A DNA stretch of 64,000 nt from a candidate division KSB1 bacterium. Lineage in GTDB: Bacteria; Zhuqueibacterota; Zhuqueibacteria; Thermofontimicrobiales; Thermofontimicrobiaceae. Shown here in pieces: positions 17,790-26,890 of this stretch. Within the stretch, counting starts at the first letter, position 1. The number at the start of each line of letters is the position of its first letter. Under the pieces are notes generated by a model. The model was not told the DNA's origin, did no database searches, and saw only the letters and a list, made by a program, of their open reading frames with translations. The DNA is taken from contig JAPDPQ010000015.1 in assembly GCA_034506395.1 (NCBI GenBank), forward strand, positions 52,765-116,764, given 5' to 3'. Both the position numbers and the translations under genes were made by a program.

Positions 17790-19024
17790 GAATTCACCTT
17801 TGCTAACTTGCCTTGCAATCTTTCAGGCTGCCACTGGGACGCGACGCGATTGGGATAGCGGAGGAACTGATTGCGATGAATAGGACGACCATTGTCTGCT
17901 GCGCTTTGATACAGCGACTCCACCTGTCCCAGAATATTTAGGGCATGTATCGCATTTTTCCAGTATGGTTTACCAGTAAATATCGTTTCGATATAATCCG
18001 CCAGTTCCACCGCAAATGGATCTTGGTAGCTCAGATCCAAGTATTGCCAATAGTCGCGCCATTGGATCTTTAGGTTATCCAGCGCTCGTTCCCAAAGCAG
18101 CAGCGGTGCGGTTTCTTTCCATTGCACTTTCAGGCCATACAAACCAAAAACCATTGAGCCATTCTCCCCATCCACCGTGATTTCCAATGGTCCAAATTCT
18201 GAATTGATGCGGCGATACCAAGTCCAGATAGATGTATTTACCACACCGTTGGAATGTTCTCTTCGGATGGCTGCATAATCTTCAACATCGCATTCGATAA
18301 TGCCATCTCGGTCATAAGCTAAGCGCCGCTCAATAAGTAGGCGGGCCACCGCGCTGAGATACTCCGTTTCCCCGAACAGCGCTTCTGAAAGATAGCCCTC
18401 ATGGCACATATCAAGCAGAATGCCACCACCAGCTTCTCTCAGGGTCCAGTTAAAATCGGGCCGCTGGCAGCAATATTGTCTTTCGCCAAAGCCTGAGGCG
18501 ACCTCATAACCGAATTCCATATGACAATGAAACGGTTTGATAGCAGGGATCAATTCCAACGCTTTTTTGACTCCTGGAGCTTCGAGCATGTGATGCACTA
18601 CGCCATGCTTGAATTTTTCTTGTTCTAATTTCTCCACAATAGCAAGACCATCGGCATAATTGGCTGCAATCGGCTTCTCCATGAATACTGCAGTTGTCTT
18701 GGGATCCATGATCGCCAGATCGCTCAGCATGATCTCCTTCCGAATCCCAGTGGCGATGGTACAATGGTAAAGCTGATGTGCTGGATTGATCTTTCGCGCG
18801 ATTTCGTAGGCCTGGGTGATATTGGTGGTGAAATGATCGATATTTATGGCCTCAGCAATGAGCTTCAACTTATCGATATTTCGGCCAACGCCAATCAGGA
18901 TCGGATGGACCAGCTCCCCATCGATCTTCACTATTTGTTCCGCAGCGATCCGCTGGAGCGCTTTGGCTGCCACCTGCCCCATCCGTCCGGTAATCCCATG
19001 AATAATTACTGGCAAATTGATCAT
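17786..19024 (-). CDS. Gfo/Idh/MocA family oxidoreductase
   Basis: This is an NAD(P)-dependent oxidoreductase of 412 residues. The Rossmann fold starts at once with VIIHGITGRMGQVAAKAL (a GxTGxMG nucleotide motif like that in DapB). Typical Gfo/Idh/MocA elements follow: VFMEKPIAANYADGLAIVEKLEQ with the conserved EKP lysine, then a C-terminal alpha/beta domain with GGGILLDMCHEGYLSE, where the His occupies the usual catalytic position. The start at 19024 is fixed by GAGGAG 7 bases upstream; a longer ORF to 19108 is rejected. It overlaps the DapA-like gene by ATGA, so they form a two-gene operon. The substrate is unknown. Confidence 0.85.
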   Translation of the reverse strand: MINLPVIIHGITGRMGQVAAKALQRIAAEQIVKIDGELVHPILIGVGRNIDKLKLIAEAINIDHFTTNITQAYEIARKINPAHQLYHCTIATGIRKEIMLSDLAIMDPKTTAVFMEKPIAANYADGLAIVEKLEQEKFKHGVVHHMLEAPGVKKALELIPAIKPFHCHMEFGYEVASGFGERQYCCQRPDFNWTLREAGGGILLDMCHEGYLSEALFGETEYLSAVARLLIERRLAYDRDGIIECDVEDYAAIRREHSNGVVNTSIWTWYRRINSEFGPLEITVDGENGSMVFGLYGLKVQWKETAPLLLWERALDNLKIQWRDYWQYLDLSYQDPFAVELADYIETIFTGKPYWKNAIHALNILGQVESLYQSAADNGRPIHRNQFLRYPNRVASQWQPERLQGKLAKVNS

Positions 19025-19444
19025 GTTCAACTCCTCAAATTCTCTTGAAATAGCTCTCGATAAAATTACTATTTTAACACCCTCCAACTTAATCTGTTCC
19101 ACGGGCACATTCAGATGATCAAATAAATTTTTCGCTCAGCAATAAAATTCGCTTGCTTTGCAGCAATCCAGAAGTTATATTAAAAAAAACAGCGTGAGTC
19201 TTAAGTCGATCCAATTGTGCGTTTGCGATATATTTTTTCAGTTGGCAAAACAGTCGAGCCGTTTTTAAAGCAAATATAGATCCCGTAAATAGGATGAATA
19301 AGGTGCATCGTTTGAGGTCTCTAACAAGGCAATTTTATCCAAAATCTGAATAATTGATCGCGCCTGGCAAGTTCACCTCGGAAAATTCTTTTTATCATCG
19401 TGCCGCAAGGGGCTCAAATTACCTGTTTTCTCAGGAGGGAACAA
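19025..19444. other. Divergent spacer, no gene seen
   Basis: This is 420 bp of AT-rich DNA between the oxidoreductase gene and the plus-strand acidic-protein gene. It should hold both divergent promoters. I see no ORF, tRNA or long repeat. Confidence 0.5.
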
Positions 19445-20146
19445 ATGTCCGATAAATCCGATGATGACTCTGACGATCTTGATCCTGAAGATGGAGGCGA
19501 CTTTAATGAAGAAGAGTGGGATGAAGAGGATTGGGAGAAATTCTTTCAAGAAGAAGAAGAACAAAAACGTCGGTTAGAGCAATTATTGGATAAGTATGGT
19601 TTTTCCGAAGAGGGTCTGCGCAGAGCATTTCAGGAATTAGGTTATGATCTCCCAGATTCCGATGAGCTCCAAGAACCCTCAGCGGATCAGGAAATGGAAG
19701 ATCAAGATATTGACGCGATCATTGCGGCGGAGCAATCGGATTGGGATGACGAACTGACTTTTCGAGATGATTATCAAAATGCTCACCCGCTGTTTTTGAC
19801 CTGCCACGGATTGCTGCTCAAGGTCGTTAAATCTATGAGGCATATTTGGGTCGACCATCGGGATCATCCCGTTGTTACATTTCAAACTGGCCTTTTCGAA
19901 TGTATGAGCAAAATCATCCATGCTGGCTATATCGATATCGATAGGGCTTTGGAGGCTGAGCGTGGGCTTGTCCTGGCTGCTCTGAAGCGAGCCAGAAAGT
20001 CATTGTTAGGATCTTTATTTACCATTCCAAAATTAGAGGCCCTGAAAATTTTTAGCAACACCTTTTTATCGCAACTCCGTCATCAGATCATCGAGCTACT
20101 TCAGCTCATTAACCAGGAGATTATTTCTGTCAAACAGAAAAAATAG
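19445..20146 (+). CDS. Very acidic hypothetical protein
   Basis: I do not recognise this 233-residue protein. The first 100 residues are extremely acidic (for example DDDSDDLDPEDGGDFNEEEW and EDWEKFFQEEEEQKRRLEQL). They include a predicted short coiled coil and a helix-turn-helix-sized stretch (KYGFSEEGLRRAFQELGYDLPDSDE). Residues 115-230 form an alpha-helical globular part (LFLTCHGLLLKVVKSMRHIW ... IIELLQLINQEI). There is no signal peptide or TM segment. The start at 19445 is well fixed by AGGAGGGAACAA. It is monocistronic and convergent with the DUF1638 gene. A cytoplasmic role is likely; nothing else can be said. Confidence 0.8.
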   Translation: MSDKSDDDSDDLDPEDGGDFNEEEWDEEDWEKFFQEEEEQKRRLEQLLDKYGFSEEGLRRAFQELGYDLPDSDELQEPSADQEMEDQDIDAIIAAEQSDWDDELTFRDDYQNAHPLFLTCHGLLLKVVKSMRHIWVDHRDHPVVTFQTGLFECMSKIIHAGYIDIDRALEAERGLVLAALKRARKSLLGSLFTIPKLEALKIFSNTFLSQLRHQIIELLQLINQEIISVKQKK

Positions 20147-20159
20147 TTGTCCTTTCTGC

Positions 20160-20876
20160 TCATCCCTCTTTTGCTATATCGATGATTCGATCATCATAAC
20201 TGGCGATAATCTTTTGGCCGGGCTCCACTACCAAGTAATCCTCTGAATCCCAATTTCCCTCAAGAAAATTGATGATCAATCGAGGATCGCCTTTCAATTC
20301 GTCGTAATTCCAATTTAGTTCTTGGGCACAAGTACGCGTGAATCGCTTGTAATTTTCAGTATCATAAAACTCTAAATCGACATAGGCTGCTGTAGAATAA
20401 TCGCGAATCCAGTGCTGTTCGACCTCCATTAGATACTGGGCATTTTCTTCGCCATATTGTTCTTTGTACTGCTGATAGATTTGCTCCAACCGTCTCCTGC
20501 CTGGCATTAGCGCAGTATCGATCCAGCCTGGGCTATACCAATAAGTCCCAGGATGATGATCAAAATATTGGCGGTAGCGTTCTTTTGAGCCAAGCAAAAA
20601 AGTGATGCAATCGTGGCCGCGCATGATCACTAATTTTTTATCTCTCGCCTGAATTCCAACCAATCCGTTGCTGCACAGGCCATATCCGATTAAAATGGCA
20701 TCATAATCGCCCACCACCGAATCGATCGCCTGCTGCACCTCCCTTCTCAGGACATCAGGGGTATTGTGGAGTCCTTGTTGGAGAAAATGGAAATTGAACA
20801 CATTCTTCGAAATGGAAGCAAAATAGCAGATCTCCCGCCAGAGCACATGGCAACTGATGATGTAGAATTTGCTCAC
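20160..20876 (-). CDS. DUF1638 domain protein, last gene of the B12 operon
   Basis: This 238-residue protein shows the DUF1638 hallmarks: FYIISCHVLWREICYFAS at the N-terminus, ILIGYGLCSNGLVGI (about residue 65), and VIMRGHDCITFLLGSKERY with conserved His and Cys (about residue 85). DUF1638 proteins are often encoded near corrinoid-dependent methyltransferase genes in anaerobes; their biochemical role is not settled. Here the gene follows the B12 permease gene by 155 bp on the same strand, downstream of the cobalamin riboswitch. I prefer the GTG at 20876 (AAGGG 7 bases upstream) over the ATG at 20900, because homologues begin right at this point. Confidence 0.8.
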   Translation of the reverse strand: MSKFYIISCHVLWREICYFASISKNVFNFHFLQQGLHNTPDVLRREVQQAIDSVVGDYDAILIGYGLCSNGLVGIQARDKKLVIMRGHDCITFLLGSKERYRQYFDHHPGTYWYSPGWIDTALMPGRRRLEQIYQQYKEQYGEENAQYLMEVEQHWIRDYSTAAYVDLEFYDTENYKRFTRTCAQELNWNYDELKGDPRLIINFLEGNWDSEDYLVVEPGQKIIASYDDRIIDIAKEG

Positions 20877-21030
20877 TGAATAACCCTTCTCATGATGCAT
20901 AAATTGTGATCGTTAGATACATGGATAAATTAAAGGATAAGCATTGGGAATCGCCGCATTGATCGTTTCTGGGCATCTATGGAATTCATCTCCTTACCTC
21001 CCTCTGCAAACCGATGTGTGGCTTTTCACC

Positions 21031-22035
21031 TCATCCCAGAGGATTATGTTCCGAAGAACCGCTCAGCAATAGCCACAGGAAAAAGGGGCCACCCAGGAGG
21101 GCAGTAATGACCCCGACTGGAATTTCCGCAGGAGCGATGAGTATGCGTGCGACTGTGTCGCACAGCACCAGAAATGCCCCGCCGAAGAAAAAGCTTGCTG
21201 GAGCTAATAGGCGATGGTCTGGGCCTAGTATCAAACGGCAGATATGAGGGGTCATCATGCCAATAAAGCCGATGGGACCACAAACAGAGACCACTGCGCC
21301 AATCATCAGAGATGTTGCAAAAAAAAGAATGGCCCTGATCTTGTTCACGGCGACACCACGGCTCAAGGCGATATCTTCCCCCAAAAGCAATAAATTTAAT
21401 TCATGGATGACCAGCGCAATCAAAAGCGCCCCGATGATCACAAAGGGCAAAATCGAGAAAACCGGACGAAACCCTGCGATCTCGAAGCCGCCCATTAACC
21501 AACGGATGATTCGAAACGAATTGGCATAATCGCTCAAATATTGGATAAAAAGGATCAAGCTGGAGAAAAAGAAGTTGATCGCCACCCCTGCCATTAGCAT
21601 TGTAGCAGGAGTAAAAATTTTTCTCATCCGAGAGAAACCATAGACCAGAATCACCGATAAACTTGCCCCAATAAACGCGGCCAAGGACTGTCCTGGAACT
21701 CCAAACGCCGAAAAGATGACGCCGATTTTGATATAAACCGCGGCTCCAAAGGCTGCGCCACTGGATACCCCCAGTGTAAACGGCGTTGCCAGGGGATTGC
21801 GAAACATTGCTTGAAAGACCATCCCACTAATTGCCAAAGCAGCTCCAGCCAGAAACGCAGCAAGAACTCGGGGCAATCGAACCATCCAAAAAATTCGATC
21901 CACCAGCTGATTCTCGTTATCAAAAATTGATCGAATCGAAATCGATTCCATCCCCCAAAACGGGGTGATCAGCAGCACAGCGATTGCTGCAGAGATAATG
22001 ATAGTGAGAGCAATCCCTCGCTTTTGGTAGATCAT
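21031..22035 (-). CDS. btuC: BtuC/FecCD-type ABC transporter permease
   Basis: This 334-residue inner-membrane permease has about nine or ten TM helices and the FecCD/BtuC signatures. These are RLPRVLAAFLAGAALAISGMVFQAMFRNPLATPFTLGVSSGAAFG (residues 53-97) and the ATPase-contact loop GPIGFIGMMTPHICRLILGPDHRLL (about residues 265-290). The family imports B12, haem and siderophores; the riboswitch upstream points to cobalamin. It overlaps the ATPase gene by 4 bp (ATGA). Confidence 0.9.
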   Translation of the reverse strand: MIYQKRGIALTIIISAAIAVLLITPFWGMESISIRSIFDNENQLVDRIFWMVRLPRVLAAFLAGAALAISGMVFQAMFRNPLATPFTLGVSSGAAFGAAVYIKIGVIFSAFGVPGQSLAAFIGASLSVILVYGFSRMRKIFTPATMLMAGVAINFFFSSLILFIQYLSDYANSFRIIRWLMGGFEIAGFRPVFSILPFVIIGALLIALVIHELNLLLLGEDIALSRGVAVNKIRAILFFATSLMIGAVVSVCGPIGFIGMMTPHICRLILGPDHRLLAPASFFFGGAFLVLCDTVARILIAPAEIPVGVITALLGGPFFLWLLLSGSSEHNPLG

Positions 22036-22817
22036 GGCTGAACCTCGGGGGCAATGATCGGTTGACCAGTGATTGGATGAGCGAGGAAAACAAATTGTTT
22101 GTCAAAAGCAGGGGCAAGGACCTCGTTGCGCATGATTTGTTTGGCATCACCAGTAGATACAATTTGGCCTTGTTTCAGGATAACGATCCTTTGGCTTTGC
22201 AGCGCTGCCATATTAATATCGTGCGTGACCGTGACGATGGTCATCCCCAACTCTCGGTTCAAGCGATTCAATATCGAATAGATTTCCGCTTCGTGCTTCG
22301 GATCTAAAAACGTGGTGGGTTCGTCCAGCAGCATGATTTCAGCGCCCTGAGCCACTGCCGCTGCGATAAATGCAATTTGTCGCTCTCCGCCGCTCAATGT
22401 CGTCATAAGTCGATCGGCGTAGCACTGAAGGCCAGTGAGCGATAGCGCCTCTTTAGCCGCGATCCGATCTTGAGCTGTGAAAGACGCAAATGGGCTGAGA
22501 TACGGATAGCGTCCCAACATCACGAATTCTTCGACGGTAAAGGGAAAGATCCGTCCATTGGCCTGGGGCACATAGCTGATGCTCCGCGCTAATCTTTTCT
22601 GTCCCAGCTTGGTGGTTGGTACATCTTTTACAAGGATCGTCCCCTGATAGCCTGTGTAAATGCGCATGATGCATTTCAACAGGCTGGTTTTCCCTGCGCC
22701 ATTCGGACCAATGATGGACAAATAGTCTCCCTTGAAAATTTGTAACGATACCGAATCCAAAATTCGTTTATCGCCAAAGTTGAGAGTTAAGTTTTCTATT
22801 TCGATGATTGGTTTCAT
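22032..22817 (-). CDS. btuD: ABC transporter ATP-binding protein, BtuD/FecE type
   Basis: This 261-residue nucleotide-binding subunit powers the B12 importer. Walker A is IIGPNGAGKTSLLKC (about residue 36). The Q-loop region is SYVPQANGRIFPFTVEEFVMLGRYPYLSPF, characteristic of the Fe/B12 importers. The ABC signature is TLSGGERQ, Walker B is IMLLDEPTTFLD, and the switch His is in TVTHDINMA. Start and stop are tightly packed with the permease (4-bp overlap); a 221-bp spacer separates it from the binding-protein gene upstream. Confidence 0.92.
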   Translation of the reverse strand: MKPIIEIENLTLNFGDKRILDSVSLQIFKGDYLSIIGPNGAGKTSLLKCIMRIYTGYQGTILVKDVPTTKLGQKRLARSISYVPQANGRIFPFTVEEFVMLGRYPYLSPFASFTAQDRIAAKEALSLTGLQCYADRLMTTLSGGERQIAFIAAAVAQGAEIMLLDEPTTFLDPKHEAEIYSILNRLNRELGMTIVTVTHDINMAALQSQRIVILKQGQIVSTGDAKQIMRNEVLAPAFDKQFVFLAHPITGQPIIAPEVQP

Positions 22818-23038
22818 TGCTAAATTAGATTTTTGTCATTGAAATCACTAGCATCGCAAAAAAAGCTGATATTCTTTCCTTGCCTGTTGCATAGTTCAAT
22901 TTAACAATTTGCGCCCCAATTGCTTTGATAAAATCATCACCGCAGGCTATTCTCAACGCAACTGTACTTGCAAGGGCCTTTTTTGTTCCTAAACATCAGC
23001 TAAAAGGGAGATACCGCGATTCGGAGCTTTCACATATT

Positions 23039-23950
23039 CTACCAGTCGATCTCTGGATGGATGATCCGAGCTAGCAGCTCAAGAAACAAATAAAATCGTG
23101 GGCCAGGGATCACCGCATAATCATCTGAAATGATGTAAATCTGGCGCTTGCTTACAGCTTCAACATCTGGCAAGCTGGACCAATCGCTCACCACCTTCAA
23201 ACTATCCAGACCAGTTTGCTTTAATTGCGGGATCAGATCGATAATGATCGCTGGATTGAGATGGCTGATCCCTTCTGCTGAAACCATCGGATAAGTGATT
23301 TTTCCATCCTGATAGGCATTCTTTCCTCCGGCCATCTCGATGAGCTCATCGAAAAACGTGTTCTTTCCAGCAATATAAACGTCCTCAATCGCCCCTGTTC
23401 CCATGGTCCGCTCAATGACGATCATCACGTTGGGCCGGTACAGTGCTTCAGTCCGATGCTGAATCGTGCTGATTTTTGTATCGATCTCCTTTAAAATTTC
23501 TTCTGCTCGAGAGTTCGTGCCTAATATTTTCCCCAAATAAGCGATGCTCGATCGAATATCTGAAACAGTCTTGTTATTTACGCTGATATATTTGATCCCC
23601 AATTGCGAAAAAAACACTTTGGATTGTTGGAAATCGTCAGTCAAAAGGACCAGGTCGGGTCTCAAACGAATGATGGCTTCATAATTGAGATCCAAATAGC
23701 CACCAACCTTGGGCAGCGACTTTGCTTCTGGGGGATAGTTACAAAATCGAGTGACGCCGACCAGCTTATCCCCCATGCCCAACGCAAACAGCGTCTCTGT
23801 AATATTGGGAGACAGCGAAACGATGCGTTCATATTGGCCCGTCTCGTGCGTAGCGAGTTGCCCGCTGGTTCGATCAATCGTTTTGTGCAGAACGATCCCC
23901 AGCAGAAGCAGTGCTACTATCAACGAAAAAGCGAAAAAAGTTTTTTTCAT
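23039..23950 (-). CDS. btuF: BtuF-like corrinoid/siderophore substrate-binding protein
   Basis: This is a 303-residue periplasmic binding protein of the helical-backbone (BtuF/FhuD) class. A signal anchor (KKTFFAFSLIVALLLLGIVL) precedes the mature start. The lobe 1 motif IVSLSPNITETLFALGMGDKLVGVTRFCNYPPEAK is classic for BtuF, including the Arg-Phe-Cys-Asn-Tyr-Pro stretch. A long interlobe helix (SRAEEILKEIDTKISTIQHR) follows, then lobe 2 (FFDELIEMAGGKNAY). There is no lipobox Cys at the usual place, so it is soluble or N-anchored. AAGGAAATTAA precedes the ATG at 23950. Its place between the TonB receptor and ABC genes fits. Confidence 0.9.
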   Translation of the reverse strand: MKKTFFAFSLIVALLLLGIVLHKTIDRTSGQLATHETGQYERIVSLSPNITETLFALGMGDKLVGVTRFCNYPPEAKSLPKVGGYLDLNYEAIIRLRPDLVLLTDDFQQSKVFFSQLGIKYISVNNKTVSDIRSSIAYLGKILGTNSRAEEILKEIDTKISTIQHRTEALYRPNVMIVIERTMGTGAIEDVYIAGKNTFFDELIEMAGGKNAYQDGKITYPMVSAEGISHLNPAIIIDLIPQLKQTGLDSLKVVSDWSSLPDVEAVSKRQIYIISDDYAVIPGPRFYLFLELLARIIHPEIDW

Positions 23951-24176
23951 TTAATTTCCTTTCGCCGAACCCATAGAGCCGTGTTGAAGTATGAACTTTG
24001 GTTGAAAGAAAATTTTGAATTCGATAGCCAATATGATCCAGCCCTTCTGGACATTAGCAAGCGATCGGAATCCCCCGTTCTCAATCGCTGACCGAGCCAC
24101 CGTCGGCTGTTCAATTTGGAATTGGTCGCTAATTTTTCAAAATTTTCAAGCTGAAATTTGGCGGCCGCAGCGATTC

Positions 24177-24209
24177 CCCCTTGCAAAGGCTCGCCACCTT
24201 CGCAAGGGG
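24177..24209 (-). other. Strong RNA hairpin just after the TonB receptor gene
   Basis: Arms CCCCTTGC and GCAAGGGG are perfectly complementary, with an inner AAGG/CCTT pairing. The hairpin lies 9 bp downstream of the receptor stop codon on its transcript, with no T-run after it. It is therefore more likely a 3'-end-protecting or processing element than a terminator, and could let the receptor be made in excess over the ABC parts. Confidence 0.6.
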
Positions 24210-24217
24210 TGATGATT

Positions 24218-26422
24218 TTAGTATTTGACTCCCAAACTAAACCGCAGCTCCCGGCCAGGTGATGGGTAGCCATCGATGACATAGATCGACTTATCCAGCA
24301 AATTATTGACTTGGAATTTGGCATCAACAGTGAAACCAGCAACTGGCAATGAATAGCCGATATTGCCGTTCAGCAACGAATAGCTTGGCAATGACCGAGC
24401 ATTATCAGCCGAGACAAATCGCTTGCTCACTTGTTGGAAATTCAAATTAACCGAAAGGCCTTTGATCAATGTCCCAATAATCAGATCGAGCTTGCTATCG
24501 GGACGATAAATGAGCCTCTTGCCTTTCGTGGCAGCATTGGATGCGTCATCGGTGGCTTTCATCCACGTATGGAATAGCTCGAGATATGCGATGCTTTGCG
24601 GGAGATGATATTTCACACTGGTCTCAACCCCTTCGATCTTGGCGCGACCAATGTTCATCGGCATCCAGACACCAGAAGCGTCCGCGTTCCACGAGATCAA
24701 ATCGGTCACTTTATTCTTGAAATAACTGACATCACCAGAAAGCACTGTACTGGTCTTGCGGCTGAAATTCAAACCCAGATCGAAGTTGTTGCCAGTTTCT
24801 GGTTTAAGATCAGGATTGCCGCGCACCCAGACTTCATCGGGCCAATAAAGATCATCGAAAGTTGGAATGCGGAACGATCTGCCAAAATTACCTCGTAAAC
24901 CGATGGTCGTTATTTCACCGGTAGAAACCAGGACGCCAAATTTTGGGGACAATTGGGCTGCCACATCGGAATAATTGTCCCATCGCAAAGCGGGGATGGC
25001 GTTCCATTGGGTCAGCAGACCAAAGATTTTCCACGGGAAATTCACTTCGGCCAGTCCGTAAATGCTTTGAATGTTCCGATCGTCGACCTTAAACTTGGTG
25101 CTATTCAATCGATCCTGTCGCAGTTCCGTACCGGCAATCACATGCAGATAGCGGCTGGCCAACACTTGACCTTGCAATTGCAACCCAATGGCTGAATTTT
25201 TGTGGCGATCATCGGTCGGTGCCCAGCCATCTGGATCTTGGTAATGGTAGTCGTACACTTGATAGAATACATTTTCTTCTAATCGAAATCGAGTCGTGAG
25301 TTGGTGTTCGGATTGCACGGCAGCCAACTTGCGATCGACCTCAGCTCGGGCATGGGGGGTGGTCATCGGTTGATTGGTCCATGGATTGATGTTCACCGAG
25401 CCTGCGTTACCCTTTTTGGCGATCAAATTGTGGAATATCGCCTGAAGCTGATGCCGTTCGTTCAGGTTGAGTTTCGATTTCAAGAAGAAATTGTCCCCCT
25501 GATAATCGTTATTGATCCGTTTGGTAGTTTGCTCGCTCGACGGCAATTTGAACCGAAAGTCGCCATCGCTCTGGAGCCGATTGTAATTCAAAAAAGTGGA
25601 CATCAGGCCTATGCGATGTGATCCTGAGAAATTGAGAGCCCGAGTCCCAAAGGACCCTATGGTTGAATTCAAGCCGTATGAGAAGCCTCGCGGGTCAATT
25701 GTTTCTTTCGAGATCAATTGAACAGCGCCGCCGATGGCGTCAGATCCCAAAAGAGCTGAATGTCCGCCGCGCACCAGCTCAACGCGCTCAATTGCGGCGA
25801 CTGGAATCAAGTTCAAATCGACGCCCCCTCCTTGGGCCGTGTTTAATCGCAAGCCATCTAAAAGAACGACCACTTGGTCGGCATTAGCCCCTCGGATCGA
25901 AGCGGTTTGGGTTCCAGCGATGCCGTCGTAGGAATTAAAATTTACGCTGCCGATCGATTTCAGCGCCTCGCCAACGGTGGCAGCATTACGAGCCGCCAAT
26001 CGAGGAGGAGTCAACACCTCAACCGCTGCCGAAACCTGAGATTGACGGTGATCGGTCAAAGTAGCTATAACGAGAATCGGATCAAGTTCAATGACTTTTG
26101 GATGGAGGTAAAAATTGAGACGAATATCGCCCGCTACCTGAACGTTCAACTCCGTCGCGGTCTCATAACCTATCACCCGCACGCTGATGTCATAGTTTCC
26201 TGCTGGGATTCGATCGATCAGGTAAAATCCACCGTCCCGCGATGCCGCCCCCAAATTCGTATTCACGACCAGGATATTGGCGTCGGGAATTGGTTTTTTG
26301 GTCACTGCATCATAGATGTAGCCAGAAATTTTTCCCAGTGGAGTTGCACCAAGAGGAAGGAGAGATAAAAGCGATGACAAGAAAACAGCGATGGCCGAGA
26401 AAAAAACACGTTTCATTGGCAT
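24218..26422 (-). CDS. btuB: TonB-dependent receptor, BtuB-like, with CarboxypepD_reg domain
   Basis: This outer-membrane receptor of 734 residues has four parts in order. The signal peptide is residues 1-27 (KRVFFSAIAVFLSSLLSLLPLG). A carboxypeptidase-regulatory-like beta-sandwich covers about 32-110 (GKISGYIYDAVTKKPIPDANILVVNTNLGA). A plug domain has ATVGEALKSIGSVNFNSYDG and SIRGANADQVVVLLDGLRLN. A 22-strand barrel ends in ELRFSLGVKY with the expected terminal aromatic. The extra domain in front of the plug is usual in Bacteroidetes-like lineages. B12 specificity is inferred from the riboswitch in its leader and from the downstream ABC genes. The start at 26422 has GGGAGCTTT upstream. Confidence 0.92.
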   Translation of the reverse strand: MPMKRVFFSAIAVFLSSLLSLLPLGATPLGKISGYIYDAVTKKPIPDANILVVNTNLGAASRDGGFYLIDRIPAGNYDISVRVIGYETATELNVQVAGDIRLNFYLHPKVIELDPILVIATLTDHRQSQVSAAVEVLTPPRLAARNAATVGEALKSIGSVNFNSYDGIAGTQTASIRGANADQVVVLLDGLRLNTAQGGGVDLNLIPVAAIERVELVRGGHSALLGSDAIGGAVQLISKETIDPRGFSYGLNSTIGSFGTRALNFSGSHRIGLMSTFLNYNRLQSDGDFRFKLPSSEQTTKRINNDYQGDNFFLKSKLNLNERHQLQAIFHNLIAKKGNAGSVNINPWTNQPMTTPHARAEVDRKLAAVQSEHQLTTRFRLEENVFYQVYDYHYQDPDGWAPTDDRHKNSAIGLQLQGQVLASRYLHVIAGTELRQDRLNSTKFKVDDRNIQSIYGLAEVNFPWKIFGLLTQWNAIPALRWDNYSDVAAQLSPKFGVLVSTGEITTIGLRGNFGRSFRIPTFDDLYWPDEVWVRGNPDLKPETGNNFDLGLNFSRKTSTVLSGDVSYFKNKVTDLISWNADASGVWMPMNIGRAKIEGVETSVKYHLPQSIAYLELFHTWMKATDDASNAATKGKRLIYRPDSKLDLIIGTLIKGLSVNLNFQQVSKRFVSADNARSLPSYSLLNGNIGYSLPVAGFTVDAKFQVNNLLDKSIYVIDGYPSPGRELRFSLGVKY

Positions 26423-26521
26423 AAAGCTCCCTTGTTTTGGTTCAGTTGGTTTAAAGTGAATTAACCCAAATGAACCTTCGAGAGCGAGCATTCCCATATT
26501 ACGTGCGGTCCAAGTCGGGAC

Positions 26522-26558
26522 AAAAAAAATCCCAACCTCGACCGGGAAAGTTGGGATT
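26522..26558 (-). terminator. Rho-independent terminator of the riboswitch expression platform
   Basis: On the minus strand AATCCCAAC, a 13-nt loop and GTTGGGATT form a 9-bp perfect stem followed by six further T residues and a G. It lies about 90 nt downstream of the B12 aptamer and 100 nt before the receptor start codon, exactly where a transcription-attenuating terminator should be. Confidence 0.85.
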
Positions 26559-26649
26559 CATTTGCTCGAATCGTTTTAAGAATTCCAAACCTCACCCTCG
26601 AAGGTTTATGCGGAATTGAACACGACGCACCAGAACCGGCACATCGAGC

Positions 26650-26835
26650 GCCAATCGGCAGGTTTCCTGGCTTAGGGCATCAAACCGAATCGCCGCGCCT
26701 TCCCATCCGACGCTTAGCAGACAGTGGCTTGCGTATCATGCGTTTTCATGATTTCGCATGTGCAGCATCCGTAGCCCATTACAGTAGCGGGGCTGCAGCG
26801 GATTCTCACCGCTTTCCCATTCACCGATTGGTATT
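26650..26835 (-). promoter_or_regulatory. Cobalamin (B12) riboswitch
   Basis: Read on the minus strand, the outer arms CCAATCGG/CCGATTGG pair (P1). Between them are the conserved parts: GGGAA..CGGTGAGAATCCG, GCAGCCCCGCTACTGTA, GCCACTG, GGGAAGGCGC, and the B12 box GCCAGGAAACCTGCC (26657-26673). This class binds adenosyl- or methyl-cobalamin and shuts off downstream genes. With the terminator at 26522-26558, the likely mechanism is premature termination ahead of the B12 uptake genes. Confidence 0.95.
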
Positions 26836-26861
26836 TCCAATGAACGCTAGCGCTCGACTCA

Positions 26862-26890
26862 ATTATAACGAAACGAAAATTAAAATGCAA
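26862..26890 (-). promoter_or_regulatory. Promoter of the riboswitch-controlled B12 operon
   Basis: The minus strand carries a -35 box TTGCAT (26890-26885), a 17-bp spacer and a perfect -10 TATAAT (26867-26862). Transcription would begin around 26855, some 20 bases before the P1 stem of the riboswitch. Confidence 0.8.

Noticed and set aside
20124..20145. Terminator between the acidic protein and DUF1638 genes
   Set aside because: The TTTCTGT-caa-ACAGAAA stem has no T-run on either strand.
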